Positions 53,448 to 64,000 of a DNA stretch of 64,000 nucleotides are shown piece by piece. The translations under genes and the position numbers were made by a program. Location of the stretch: NCBI GenBank assembly GCA_037127255.1, contig JBANSL010000003.1, forward strand, positions 18,169,314 through 18,233,313, in the 5' to 3' direction. How positions within the stretch are numbered: position 1 is the first letter of the stretch; every line of letters begins with the position of its first letter. The notes beneath the pieces are model-generated. The model had not been told where the DNA came from. It saw only the letters and a list, made by a program, of their open reading frames with translations, and made no database searches. Source of the stretch: Persicaria tinctoria (Eukaryota; Streptophyta; Magnoliopsida; Caryophyllales; Polygonaceae).

Positions 53448-54907
53448 TATCAACACCCAAAAGAAAGTCAGGAAGAAGGTGGATCCATGGTGGTGGTGCC
53501 CGGTCGGCTGTCCGATGAGTGCGATGGCGCCTGGGTTGCGGCGGGTGTTGGCTGCACAAAGGAAATCAGAAAATTGGAGGTTATTTTCCTTTTCCAAGGG
53601 CGTTGGGGGCGACTCATGGGTGATTGGAAGAAGGCCTCTTAGGGTGGTCGGTTCTGCGTTAGTTGGCGGTGGTTTGAATCTGCGCTCTCTCCCGGGGGCT
53701 GCTCATCTCTCTCTGTTGGCCGTGGCTCTCCGCCTCCCTCCGGTGCGGGTATGCCATCCTTGCCTATCTTCAGGCTTGTTTACCTGTGCCTTGCGAGGCT
53801 CCTTTATTGTGTTAAGTTATCGCTTATCAATGCATTTTATTTAGTTAATCGGTTGTTTTTAACACATTATCTCACCAACTTTTGGTGTTTGCAAAAAATG
53901 GTGTTAGAGGTGTTTGCTTCTTCACCCCTACCCCTCGAAAGGGCCTTGTACAAATTGTGGAGCTTAGGGCTTTGTTTGCACCTTTCTGCAGTTCCTTTGA
54001 TGAGTGGTTCTCATGAATTTCTTTACTGAAACTAAAAAACAAAAAATAATAAATAATAAAATCTTCTCTGTCAATGGGTTTTGTTTGGTTTTCTTCTGAT
54101 TATAATTGATCCCGATTCCTCTGCAGCGATGCCTGGAAAAAATTCATCGGGGCCAAAGATCCGTGCTCTCTCCCCACCCAAATCTCGCAAGGGCCCAAAT
54201 CCTCGTAATGAGGCCAAACAACTGTTTGATGTTTCACTTCTTGTTGTAGGAAGTTGTCATCAGATGGCAGATCAAAGGAAGCTCAAACAGACAAAACAAT
54301 CTCTCAATGTGGGTGTGCTCAAATGCTTGAGTTGATCTCTGCGCCTGATCTGTTGGCACCTGTTTTTGTGGCTCACCCTTTTCGTAGATTTATTCTGCAA
54401 GCAATCCGACCTCATCATCCCTAAACGATGCCTAAGATCCTTTCACTACCTGTCTGCATTCTCATCCTAGCATAGCTGTAATTGTGATTATAGCTCCGTT
54501 GGCTTCCACCCTCCAAAGGGTTGTACACACTTCTGGATTATGTTTTTGAATGCCTTTGCCTGGTCTCCTACATGGAGTCCAATGGAGTCCTAATGGCTAC
54601 AAAAGAAATGAAACACCTGATGTATACATGTTAATTCTAAAAATATTTAGAGTAAATCTCTTGCAAGGGGCTTATCTTTCTTGCCATTTGTGTGGTCTTC
54701 ACCTCCAGCTTGTTTATATGCTAATAAAGTCTTCCAATTATGCTCATCTAAACACAACATGTTGCACTTCATATGCTTTTGGAAAAATCCCCTTTGTAAG
54801 ATACGTAAATCACATTTTGCAAAAGCATCTCTCTCAATTATCGGCTGATACAAAATTTGTTCAATGCCTTGGTATTCAATCTCTTTTGCAATTAATACAT
54901 TATCTTG
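53448..54907 (+). other. L1-derived debris, no intact gene
   Basis: A 68-codon frame from ATG 54130 reads MPGKNSSGPKIRALSPPKSR, then GPNPRNEAKQ and VGSCHQMADQRKL. It resembles the N-terminus of the L1 ORF1 at 38.7 kb (NPLHEAT..., GACSHQKVGKKQSK). TTTGCCTGGTCTCCTACATG at about 54555 resembles the end of the L1 inter-ORF region (TTTTACCTGGTCTCCTCATA). The remainder is unassigned. Confidence 0.4.
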
Positions 54908-56977
54908 TGTTGTGAGTTGAATCTGCCATGTTTTAAAATAACTTTATATCATTTTTCTGCATACATTTCATGCATATGGGCTAGAATAGTACATAATCTA
55001 TGCAGTTTATATTTATTTGCCAAATTATGGAATCTACACCAGTTTCTGTTTAAATTCGCAGAATTCGAAGCAATTTAAAGCAGTTCTGAGAAAGGACGGA
55101 AAAGCTCGGAAATCAACTACAGAAGTCCAAAGTCAAAGAATGACGGAACCAGGACGAATCAAGCTGGAGCCAAGAGTTACTCGATATCGAGTTCTTTTAC
55201 TCGATATCGATAAGGATGTCCGACCAGTGCTGGCCGAGTAGAGCTGATCGAGGAAGCTGAAGACGAAGCCAACCCGACTCCGGAGCTTTACTCGATATCG
55301 AGTAAACTACTCGATATCGACAACACCCTAATGCCATGCTCTGAGTCGAGGAGCCATGCCAAGTCAAGAAGACGAAGACCTGGAGACGCCGAACACCATC
55401 TACTCGATATCGAGTAAACTACTCGATATCGACAACCTCAACAACGCTTGTCCAAGCCAGTGTCGGGGAGCAGTTCCTCGACCAAGACCAGCAACGCATA
55501 AGTCGATACCGTTACTCGATATCGAGGACTTTACTCAATATCGAGGACCCCAGCACCACACTTCCGTGCTAGATCGAGCACCAGCTACTCGAGACGCCCA
55601 GCCAGCTGTAGTCGACGACACAAGTTACTCGATATCAAGTACTTTACTCGATATCGAGGAGATCTATCCGGAGCCGCGTTACGCGGTTTGTTGTCCGTGT
55701 CGAGCCGGGATTAGTGGAGCCGAAGGAGTCCGACTCTATCCACATCTATCAAGTTTTATCAAGATCCATCAACTACATGGAAGATTCCCCCACTTTAGAT
55801 AGATTTACCTTTTGGATTTAATTCCTTTATTCCATTTATTTATCTTTAGAGGAAATTGCACAAAATAGACAAAAAATTAGGCCTATTTGCACAAATAGCC
55901 AAAAGGGTGAAAAAATGGGCCAAAATGGCCGGGCTATTTCTTGCAAATAAAACAGCCGGTTATTTGTTACTATTTGTAACCGGTTGTAGGGGTTATCAAA
56001 TGAAAACAAGGGAGGGAGAGAGACAGTTTCATTTCATTTCAAAGCGATACACAGAGAGAGATGGAAGGCCATCAGAGAAAGGAGAAGCGATACACAGAGA
56101 GAGACGGAGGACGAACTCGTCGAAGAAAAAGGCCATTAGTCACCGCCTGGGAGGAAGGAGAAGGTTGAAGACGAAGAGAAAGGTAAGAAACTGTTGAGAT
56201 TTTGTTTGAGTTGCGAAATTGGTGTCATGGGTGTGCGGTTACATGCGGTTATTGTGAAGGATTTGAGATGATTTTGGGGGAGATGCCTAGCAGTAGAGGA
56301 GGAATGAAGTAGGAGGGGGTTAGGGGTGACATTGTGAGTCGATTTTGCGGATGTGGGTGCGATTAGGGTTTGTGGGTGTCAGGAAAAGGATAGGTAAGGG
56401 TTAGGTGATGTTGGGTAAGAAATTGGGGACAAAAGGGAAAGGAGGGGGTCGGATGGGTAGGGAATCCACATGATTTGGGGTAATCGGTAGGGTTTATATG
56501 CAAATGTGGTATGACAGATTATCGAAGGTTGTGTCTGAATTTGTGGTAGCAGATTTCGTAGGACCGGGTAACGAAATTGGGAGGTTAAAATTGAACATCT
56601 GGTATGCCGAGTGGGGTGAAGGAATATTTAGTTGATTGGTTTTTTAGTGTTTGTTGATTGGTTTTTTAGTGTTGAAACCGTAAGTGCCCACCAAGTGTTT
56701 GATGAAATGCCTAAAAAATATGATGAATAAATGGTGATTTTGTTTTGGTTAATCTCCTTGCCTATATGATGTGTCGTGAAAGAGGTAAAATGAACCAAAC
56801 GTGTGAAATGCGAAATTGGTAGGACAGAAGAGGATATCAGCAATGGTAGGATAGGAAAATGAAGTTGGTAGAATAAATTGTCACTGTTGGCAAGTATGAC
56901 AGAATATGTGACCTGCATTTCTGATTTGATGTTTGGTGATTGTGTAGCAGGTACCCCCGCTTTAAACATCATATAAA

Positions 56978-58561
56978 ATGCCGAAGTCAGGGAACAAGAA
57001 AGGCCGTGCAGGACCAAGCAGCCAAGGGGTAAGAAAACTGAGATAGGTTTTTTTTTTTTTGTAAAGTTTGGGAAAAAATGTCAAAACCTAAGAGTCTTAC
57101 ATGTGTGTGCAGGCTGTCCTTGCTGTTCCAGAGAAACACCACTTCTCAGGGAGGGTGCTTTCCCATGCAAATTTCGAGTTGTTGGAAGGAATCGACCTCA
57201 CCATTGACCGGGAGGATTACAAAGCCCTAAGCAAGAGCCAGTTTGGTGGCGTTGTGAAGATGGGGTCGAGAAACAAATTCTCTGCGTCGTTGGTGCACTA
57301 CTGCCTTCTCCACCAACTGAAGACTCGAAAGACATATGAGACGTGGTACTCCCTCTAGGGGCATCACGTTTGATTCTCTCTTCATGAGTTCGCGATCATC
57401 ACGGGCCTTAACTTCTCACCACCCCCCAGTGATGTCATGGAGGGGGACCACAAGGAGTGCATTTACCAGTTATTTAAGAAGGAGAGGGTGACGTTGAAGG
57501 ATGTGGAAAGTGCTTGGGCCCACGAAAAAGAGTCGGAAGCCGGATTCCTCATGAAAAAGTACAAGCTTGCCCTCCTCGTCATAGTGGAGGGCGTTTTGTT
57601 TGGGTTGGAGAAGAAGACACAAATAAGGGGGTGGGTTGTGAAGCTGCTGCTTGAGGACACAAACCGTTTTCTGGAGTTCCCTTGGGGAAGGCTCGTGTAC
57701 GATAGGCTACATGAAAGCCTCGACGGCACGTTGAAGGCCATGGTGGCTGCAAAGAGTCACCTTAAAGACATGCCGACCTACACGTTGTACGGGTTCCCCA
57801 TGACCTTCCAGGTTAGTGAAGTTTTACAAAATTATATAATCCTTTGCGAATTGTGAAAATTTGTATCCTACCAATGGGGTATAAATATCCTACCAAATGG
57901 ATATTTATATCTTACCAATGGGGAATGAATATCCTACCAAAGGGAAAATTGATCTTACCAAATACCTTAATTTGTCGCGCAAACTGCGTTCTAATATCTT
58001 ACCATATTGTATTTGCAGTTGCGGGTGTACGACACCTTCCCTGAGATTGGGAATCATTTTGGGCGCAACATCGACGACACCGTCATCCCAAGGTGTCTGA
58101 GATGGGAAACGCTAAACTCTCACATCCGATACGAGAATGTGAAGTCCTTCCTCAGCCTGGACGCCCCCGCCAACGACCCAATTGATGAACATGTTCTGCT
58201 GGCAAAGACAGAGCCGATCTTGCACCCCACCCATAAGGAAAAAGATGTGTACCCCCACTCATCGTACAAGAAAGACGCTCGAGACGTCTTATTTGATCAG
58301 ATTGTGGGCGACCACATGAGGGCCCGCAGAGAGAAGCGGCGACATGAGGATGCCACTGCTGGACCTAATCAGGGAACCAGCCAGTCCGGGTCAGACGCGT
58401 CGTCTGCCGGTTTGGAGGCCCGGATTGTGGCTAAGGTTGAGGCTCTCTTCAAGGGCATGATGGTGGAGACGGGGTCCAGGTTCAGGGAGCTCGACGAGAA
58501 GGTGACTGAAGTTTCTAGACAATGCAAGAAGGCGTTATCAGAGCGGACCGGCAAGGGAAAG
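56978..58561 (+). pseudogene. DUF1985-type (Ulp1-protease-associated) companion gene without protease domain
   Basis: Exon 1 (about 56980-57030) encodes MPKSGNKKGRAGPSSQG and ends at GTAAGA. Exon 2 (57113-57810) has the DUF1985 pattern: FSGRVLSHANF, LSKSQFGGVV, FSASLVHYCLLHQLKTRKTY, then FSLHEFAIITGLNF and LALLVIVEGVLFG. It contains two in-frame stops (TAG 57356, TGA 57371). Exon 3 (about 58019-58561) reads LRVYDTFPEIGNHFGRNIDD, then a charged tail with a coiled-coil-like GSRFRELDEKVTEVSRQCKK. DUF1985 proteins of plant MULEs normally continue into a Ulp1-like SUMO-protease domain; none follows here, because the frame runs into the 3' end of the transposase gene. Function unknown. Confidence 0.65.
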
Positions 58562-60772
58562 GTATGTGCTCCATTTTCCATCATAAGTGCAATTGATAAG
58601 GACCGGCCCCCTGTATTCGCCCTTCGACGGATAGCGCTTCGTCTTCGGCCTTCCCGGCGCACACTTCACTACCGGCGGCAAGCATTTTGTCGCAGCTATT
58701 TGTAGAGGCACCACCCATGTCTCACGAGGTGCCACTGGGTAAACCACATTGACGTAGCACGCGCACCAAGCCTCAGCCCTGTACAGAGGATGGACGAGGG
58801 AGTATGGATCGATCCGACGTACCTTGGCCACGGCGAGGGCATGTGCACATGGAATCTGGTCAATTTGAAAGTGCTTACATGTGCAACTCCGAGCAGAAAG
58901 GTTGACCAGCCAGGCGGACAGCCCTTTACGGACCTCATACTCGTGTTCGCTCAAAGGCTTCACCTCAAGACAAATAGCCTGTATGGCATTTTTCCTCAAA
59001 ACGGTATCCACATGGTCCGTCACAACCTTCTCGGGATTTGAACTTAGCTCCCGGCGCGTCGCGAACCACTCAGTCACTTTGTCGATTATGTTGTCCATCA
59101 AGGAGGTGACGGTCAGGTCATGAGGCTCAAGGAATATCGAGTTCAAGCACTCGGCATGGTTTGTGGTGGTCACGTTGAACCGATTGGCGGGATAGAAAGC
59201 CCGGGCCCAATTGGAGAAGTCGGCCATCTTAATGTAGTCAGCACCAGTGGGCAACTTGTCTTTGAATGCGTCGAAGTGGCCATTGAACTCTGCAACGGTG
59301 TACGCGTTTTCCATCAGGAAGAACAGATTTTGAAGGCCACCCGCCTTGTGATATGCCTTCACATTCTGAAAAAGATGGTAAGTGCAGCGGCCATGCTTTG
59401 CCAAGTCGTAATTTGCTCGAATTCCCTTCGTGATGCTCATGTGCCTGTCGCTTACCCACACCACATGGGGCTCATCCGAGACCACGCGTTTCATTTGACG
59501 GAAGAAAAAACTCCAGGATGCATCATTCTCCCCGTCGACAACGGCAAAAGCAACGGGGTATAGGTTGTGGTTTGGGTCTTGGGTAGTCGCAAACATCAAG
59601 CAACCACGATACTTCCCCTTCAAGAAACTTCCATCCACCGAGAATACTTGCCAATGTCAATCAACTTAATAAGGTCGGATGGAATTATGTCAATGGCAAG
59701 AGAATATAACACATTGGGTAGGATAAACGTACATAGTTGGTAGGATTATAAACGATGGGATGAACTGGCAGTATTGGTAAAACAGGTATTGGAAGGACAA
59801 TTGTCTACAATTGGTAAGATGAAATATAACAGTTGGTATGTTCATAACGTGTTATTGGCGTACCTGTCGGAGGTGTGGGATGGCTGCCTGCCAAACACCC
59901 AAGCTAACGAACGCATACTTGAATTGCTGGTTATCATCACGGACTAATGTGGTTATGGTCCCGGGGTTTGCTCGCTCAAGCATGTAAAGGTATGAGGCCA
60001 TCCGCTCGTAGCTTTTTTCGTAGGTCCCGTACAGGCCGTCCCGTGCGACTCCTTGCGCCCTGCGTGCCTTCCAGTAGCTGCAGTCCACGCCCAACCGAAA
60101 CTTCATCATCTTCCTGATTTGACGGGGACGAAGCTCCTTCCCTGACCCAGAAAAACTGCAAAGATGGGATCAACGAGTTACACCAACAACATTTCCACCA
60201 ACACATTTACACCGGTTTAGGAACTTACTCGAACACCAAACTCTGGCCCATCAGCTTGTAATTGGCGTTGCGGTGGTAGTTGCTGACGACACTAACCTTG
60301 CAAGTGCGTGTGGCCACAAATTTACGAACCACCCACCTCTCAGTTTCCCGATAGGTCGACGCCCGACAGCACCATGAACAGTTCGGTTCGGGGCACACAA
60401 CTAGGTACATGTCTGTTGTGGATCGCTTCACTTGAATCTCAAAGCACCCGCGCAAAGCTTCCCACTTCACCCTGGACTGAATGTCAGCCTTGGTATCGAA
60501 CATCTCCCCCTCACGTAACTCCTTCACACTCTCCCGAGGGTCTCCGACTAGAGGAATGGACCGATCCACGTCCTCTTCCACTTGCTTCAATGTCGAAAAA
60601 GGTTGTTTGTGTCCTTGGTACGATCGCTCTATCTCTCTCAGCGTTGCCTCAGCCTCCTCATCCCAAGATTCAGATGTCTCATTCGGACTCCCTCCCTCCA
60701 CTTTCACGGGGAAACTACCCACGATCATGTCATCGTCGGAGCTTCCTACGTCTATGATGTCCTCCATTCCGT

Positions 60773-60790
60773 GGGGGGGGGGGGGGGGGG
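60773..60790. repeat. G18 homopolymer in the transposase gene
   Basis: On the coding strand this is a C18 run encoding Pro. The frames before and after it differ by one base, so it is the site of the shift or of a base-calling error. Confidence 0.85.
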
Positions 60791-61336
60791 TAGGACGTCC
60801 ACATCGTCGTCGCTATCGACGATCACCACTTGCTTTCCGCGTCGGATGGCATCAGACCTGCTCACATCACCACCCTCCTCCTTGTCAAGTTGTTCCACAT
60901 CCTCGCCCTGTCCTACCATTATGTTTTCGTCCATCCTACCAACTTCGTCAGACTGGCCGACCATTACGTTGTCCTCCATCCTACCATTACCAGATTGTTT
61001 ACCACTCCCAGCAAGACCCCCCTGCTTCCCACTGACGTTGTCCTTTGCAGGCCTACAACACTCTCCCTCCCCCTCTAGACACTCAGCACACAGGCAGGCC
61101 CCTCTAGTGTCACTGCTAAGGTCGCCCAACATCCCTTTCATATCGACGAAGCCTCGAACCTTCTCCTCCGGCCCTCCGCCTCCATCAAGACCAACTTCCA
61201 AGTCTTCCTGCGTGCTGGGAGGCCCGGTTAGGAGCAACTCCCCTGGGGTGGGAGTGGAGACCTCGTCAGTCCCGTCCGAGTCTTCCGACTGATGTTCACC
61301 GGAGGCTGTGGAAGGGCTTGTCGTTTTCATCCGTAA

Positions 61337-62020
61337 GGGCTGATCATAATTCGGTTCAAACCGATTTTTTCAACCGAACCGAACCGATCAAACCTGAACC
61401 AAACCGAACCGAGGTGATTCAGTTTAGGTTTTCGGTTCAAGAAATTTTCAAATTCGGTTTTCGGTTCGGTTTGTGTTCGGTTCGGTTAAAACCGAAAAAA
61501 ACCGAATTTTATGTTCCTGCAGGCGAGTGGCGACTTCAAAGGCAATGCGGTTAGAGTCATGATTCAGGATCAGCTTAACTGCAGCACCTTCAACACCTAA
61601 TTATAGGCCACAAATTCCATTCATTCATTGAATTGATTCAATAAATCCCTAATTAAAGGCCATATATTGATTTTCGAGTTTAACGATTGAATTGATTCAA
61701 TCGACAAACAAGTTTAACAATTTTTTCCCCCCTAATATGAGAGAAAGTGCTTGAAATATATATATATATATATATATATATACAAATATATATTGAGTAT
61801 AATTAATTTATTTGTGTGTGTGTATATATATATATATTTTGATATTCAAAATCGGTTCATTTAGGTTCAAAACCGAACCTAACCGAAGCCGAACCGGTTA
61901 AAAACCGAACCAAACCTATTTGTTTCGGTTCCGTTTTCGGTTTCCTTTTTTTGAGATTTCGGTTTTCGGTTCGGTTCGGTTTGGCCCGGTTCGGATCGGT
62001 TTTGAGCCGATGATCAGCCC
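61337..62020. mobile_element. 684-bp MITE in the transposase coding region
   Basis: Ends GGGCTGATCA and TGATCAGCCC, followed inwards by long runs of CGGTTCGGTT/AACCGAACCG that fold back. The target duplication is CATCCGTAA (61328-61336, 62021-62029), 9 bp; a reading of 8 bp (ATCCGTAA) with hAT-type ends is also possible. The duplicated site lies inside codons of the transposase. An (AT)n tract is near 61757-61790. Confidence 0.85.
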
Positions 62021-63591
62021 CATCCGTAAGGTGACGTGCAGTGCTATTGGCCATGCTCGTGTGCCGGATTCAGTGTTGTAGAACTTGTAGGCTTCAATGT
62101 CATCGTCGTCCCGGACCCGAATCGGAGTTGCCCGACCCATGAAAGGAGGGAGGTAGGTGAGCTCAATGTCGTACAACACCATGTCAACGTCGAATTTGGA
62201 GACTATCTTCCCCTTCAGTTGGTCGTAGGAAATATTATGTGGCACCACCATTGCTGCAGTACGTGCCTCTCCCTTGAAGACCAAGCTCCCACCTACGGGA
62301 GCCCACCAACCGCCGAACACGACATTGATGCATACCCTATCACCTGGGGTACATCAGGGGAAAAGAGTATCAGCTTGGGGGATAGTTCTGATATAGTAAA
62401 GGGGAACACCTACAAAGAAAAGGTACAAGATGACTTACCCATCGCTGCCACTGCCACCAACAAACTTGTTGCACTTTTCCTGGAATGGTAAGACAGTACA
62501 ACACTGTTGGCAGGTCAGAACTGTACTATTGGTAGGATGACAACTGTATCGTATCCTCGGATGCACGATTGGGTTTCCCCCGTCCTTACCACCTCTCTCC
62601 TGCTCTGCCTCACTTTTTGCAGGTCATGTTGGGGTGTTTGAGATCCTCTTCTCAAGCTTATATATGTGCTTGGGGAACACCCATCAATGCAAAGATTGCA
62701 TTTTCCCCTCATAAATGCTCCCCCCTTCCCCCCAAAGAAGAACCCCGTTTTGGCGCCAAAATTACACTGAAAACCCGCCAAATAAGCTACTGACAATCCA
62801 CTCCAAATTTCTCGAAATTTTCAGGTATGGTAGGACATGGTAAGCCTATTGATAAGATAGAGATATGATATTGGTAAGATAAATATACAATATTGGTCAG
62901 ACAGATGCCATTCCCTCTTCCCCCAATGAAGAACCTTGTTTTTGGCGCCAAAATTACACGTACATCCCGCCCAAACCACTACGGACATTCCCCTCCATAT
63001 TATCTCCAAAATTCCAACTATGGTAGGACATAGTTGGCCTATTGGTAAGACTAATGTCTTCTTTTGGTAAGACTAATGTCTTCTTTTGGTAGGACATAGT
63101 TCCCATATATGAAAGTGATGCTTTGCCCTCACCATGCCACTCGTTTCCTATGCTGGCTCTGTTTTTTCAAAGCATTTACTAAGGAATGACACCCATCAAT
63201 CAAGATTTTATAAGGGTTGATTGACACCCTTAATTACAATCATTTACATTTCCCCTCATAAATGCCCCCCCCCTTTTTCCCTACTTTATTGGAGCCACAC
63301 CCCAATTCCCTTACATGTGCAGCACCTCCCCTCCTCATTTCTCTTAGCAAAAATGAAGGAGCTATAGTGGCCGGACTCAGCTTCACTTGCAACTTCCTCT
63401 CCCGGTTACATTTTTTATTTGCACAAAATGGCCATTTTCTACCCCATGCAAATAATCAAGGCACATGGCTATTTGTGCAAAGTTTTTTTTTGGTCTAGTT
63501 ATGCAAAATGGCCTTTATCTTTAAGCTTTTAGATAAAGAGATTTAGATATAGATATAGTTGTTCTTTCCTTGATTAGCGGGGTTTGAGCAC

Positions 63592-63599
63592 TATAAATA
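63592..63599 (+). promoter_or_regulatory. LTR TATA box, copy C
   Basis: TATAAATA plus AAGCCCTAGGGG, identical in layout to copies A and B. Confidence 0.55.
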
Positions 63600-63664
63600 A
63601 AGCCCTAGGGGTTGAGTTTTAGGTATCTCATTCCATCACACATTCAGAACAAGTAAGTAGTTAC

Positions 63665-63666
<2 letters not shown>

Positions 63667-63730
<64 letters not shown>
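63667..63730. repeat. (GA)n microsatellite in LTR copy C
   Basis: About 32 GA units. Copy B has only a short GAGAGGG stretch at the same LTR position (6677-6690), so the tract expanded in copy C. Confidence 0.9.
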
Positions 63731-63735
<5 letters not shown>

Positions 63736-64000
63736 GGCGAGCAAGGTGGAAAGGCGAAAGCGGATTTGGCTTGTTCGGTTGTAAGCTTTCTTTGGTTTAT
63801 TTTAATGCAAGTTAGTTTCTTTTGTTTATTGATGAGTTTCTTGATAATGAAGAGCGAGTAGTCCACCCACTTCTAGGGTCGGGGTGAGCCCGACGGTGAC
63901 CATGTGAGGTGATGCGGTAAAGGTTTGATCTTTTTATGCGATTCATCTTCTATCCCTATGAGCATGATTCTTTTGCGAGAGTTGAAGGTGGTCCTTGTTT

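Larger units (their letters stand above)
58538..62442 (-). pseudogene. Mutator transposase (PB1, DBD, MULE DDE, SWIM), split by a MITE
   Basis: Minus-strand order: a tentative micro-exon ATGG at 62442; PB1-like domain (VFGGWWAPVGGSLVFKG, YDIELTYLPPFMGRATPIRV, about 62340-62025), then MITE 61337-62020. An acidic linker (61330-60791) is followed by a G18 run (frame change) and the Mutator DNA-binding domain (EGEMFDTKADIQSRVKW, CPEPNCSWCCRAS, 60767-60232). After introns come 60159-59865 (MKFRLGVDCSYWKARRA) and the last exon 59652-58538. There the DDE residues lie in VDGSFLKGKYRG, VWVSDRHMSI and NHAECLNSIF, and the SWIM finger is SCTCKHFQIDQIPCAHAL. The catalytic exon is fully open. The linker's TATTCTCGG acceptor context supports the start of the last exon. 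Inactive as it stands because of the MITE and the poly-G shift. Confidence 0.88.
55849..63514 (-). mobile_element. Mutator-like element with PB1/MULE/SWIM transposase and DUF1985-type companion gene
   Basis: A 9-10 bp duplication (T)TTATCTTTA (55839-55848, 63514-63523) marks the insertion into the gypsy LTR. The ends are imperfect inverted repeats: GAGGAAATTGCACAAAATAG...TTTGCACAAATAGCC on the left and, inverted, AGGCCATTTTGCATAACTAG...TTTGCACAAATAGCC on the right. Inside, the transposase gene runs on the minus strand and a DUF1985-like gene on the plus strand; their 3' ends overlap at about 58540. Non-coding parts repeat TTGGTAGGA/TCCTACCAA. A 684-bp MITE sits inside the transposase gene. 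Confidence 0.9.
54908..64000 (+). mobile_element. Ty3/gypsy LTR, copy C, split by a Mutator-like element
   Basis: It starts TGTTGTGAGTTGAATCTGCC, homologous to copies A and B but clearly diverged. It is interrupted at 55848 and resumes at 63524, where AGCTTTTAGATAAAG continues the LTR order seen in copy B (ATCTTTAAGCTTTAAG). The right part includes the TATA block (63592), GAGTAGTCCACCCACTT and the following conserved region, and runs off the window. Its palindromes have the core TCGATATCGA instead of TCGATCTCGA/TCGAGATCGA, so this is a separate subfamily. Confidence 0.9.

Noticed and set aside
60752..61330. Separate acidic protein gene on the minus strand.
   Set aside because: Its frame joins the PB1-like part across the MITE and the DNA-binding part across the G18 run, so it is the transposase linker.

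Overview
The window is nuclear DNA from a flowering plant. Three things show this: an intact three-exon cinnamate 4-hydroxylase gene, a six-exon wax ester synthase-like acyltransferase gene with plant splice signals, and dense plant transposon families. A eudicot, possibly Lamiales, is my guess from the C4H protein; it is a weak inference. Only these two genes look like intact host genes. A GDSL-lipase exon remnant and a partial duplicate of the acyltransferase are host-gene debris. Nearly everything else is nested mobile DNA.

Layout. 1-10.5 kb: a minus-strand Ty3/gypsy LTR runs off the left edge. Next come a 5'-truncated L1 fragment and a Harbinger-like element (TSD TAA) that holds a deleted gypsy copy of the same LTR family (TSD TGTAT), then small MITEs and a worn LTR-like stretch. 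10.5-15.3 kb: a nearly complete minus-strand Ty1/copia element (TSD CACTC) sits beside the GDSL remnant. 16.8-24.0 kb: a second copia element (TSD GGTAG) has landed at the end of a Stowaway MITE. Its decayed interior is packed with small hairpins, and it carries a 1.5-kb non-autonomous retroposon. 24.0-28.6 kb: partial acyltransferase duplicate, then the intact gene. 28.6-31.1 kb: CACTA-like MITE and gypsy RT relic. 31.1-34.2 kb: C4H on the minus strand; intron 2 holds a minisatellite split by a solo LTR. 34.2-37.2 kb: two Stowaway MITEs and a second copy of the non-autonomous retroposon. 37.2-53.4 kb: a Mutator-like element with FAR1-type transposase, OTU protease-like domain and plant mobile domain remnant, itself invaded by a full-length L1 (17-bp TSD) and a 2.1-kb non-autonomous TIR element. 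53.4-54.9 kb: L1-derived debris. 54.9 kb to the end: a third gypsy LTR, split by a 7.7-kb Mutator-like element that has a PB1/MULE/SWIM transposase and a DUF1985-type companion gene; the transposase is in turn split by a 684-bp MITE.

The two points most worth following are these. First, the L1 has an uninterrupted 521-codon frame between ORF1 and ORF2 that overlaps ORF1 by ATGGTTAA and ORF2 by ATGA. Second, several unrelated repeat families here carry families of short palindromes in which a constant core is flanked by arms that vary but stay complementary. The strongest case is the copia element at 16.8-24.0 kb, with a CCNGAAGT loop; the gypsy LTRs (TCGA-NN-TCGA core) and the non-autonomous retroposons (TTCG loop) show the same kind of pattern.

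All positions and counts were read by eye. No database search, alignment or folding program was run.
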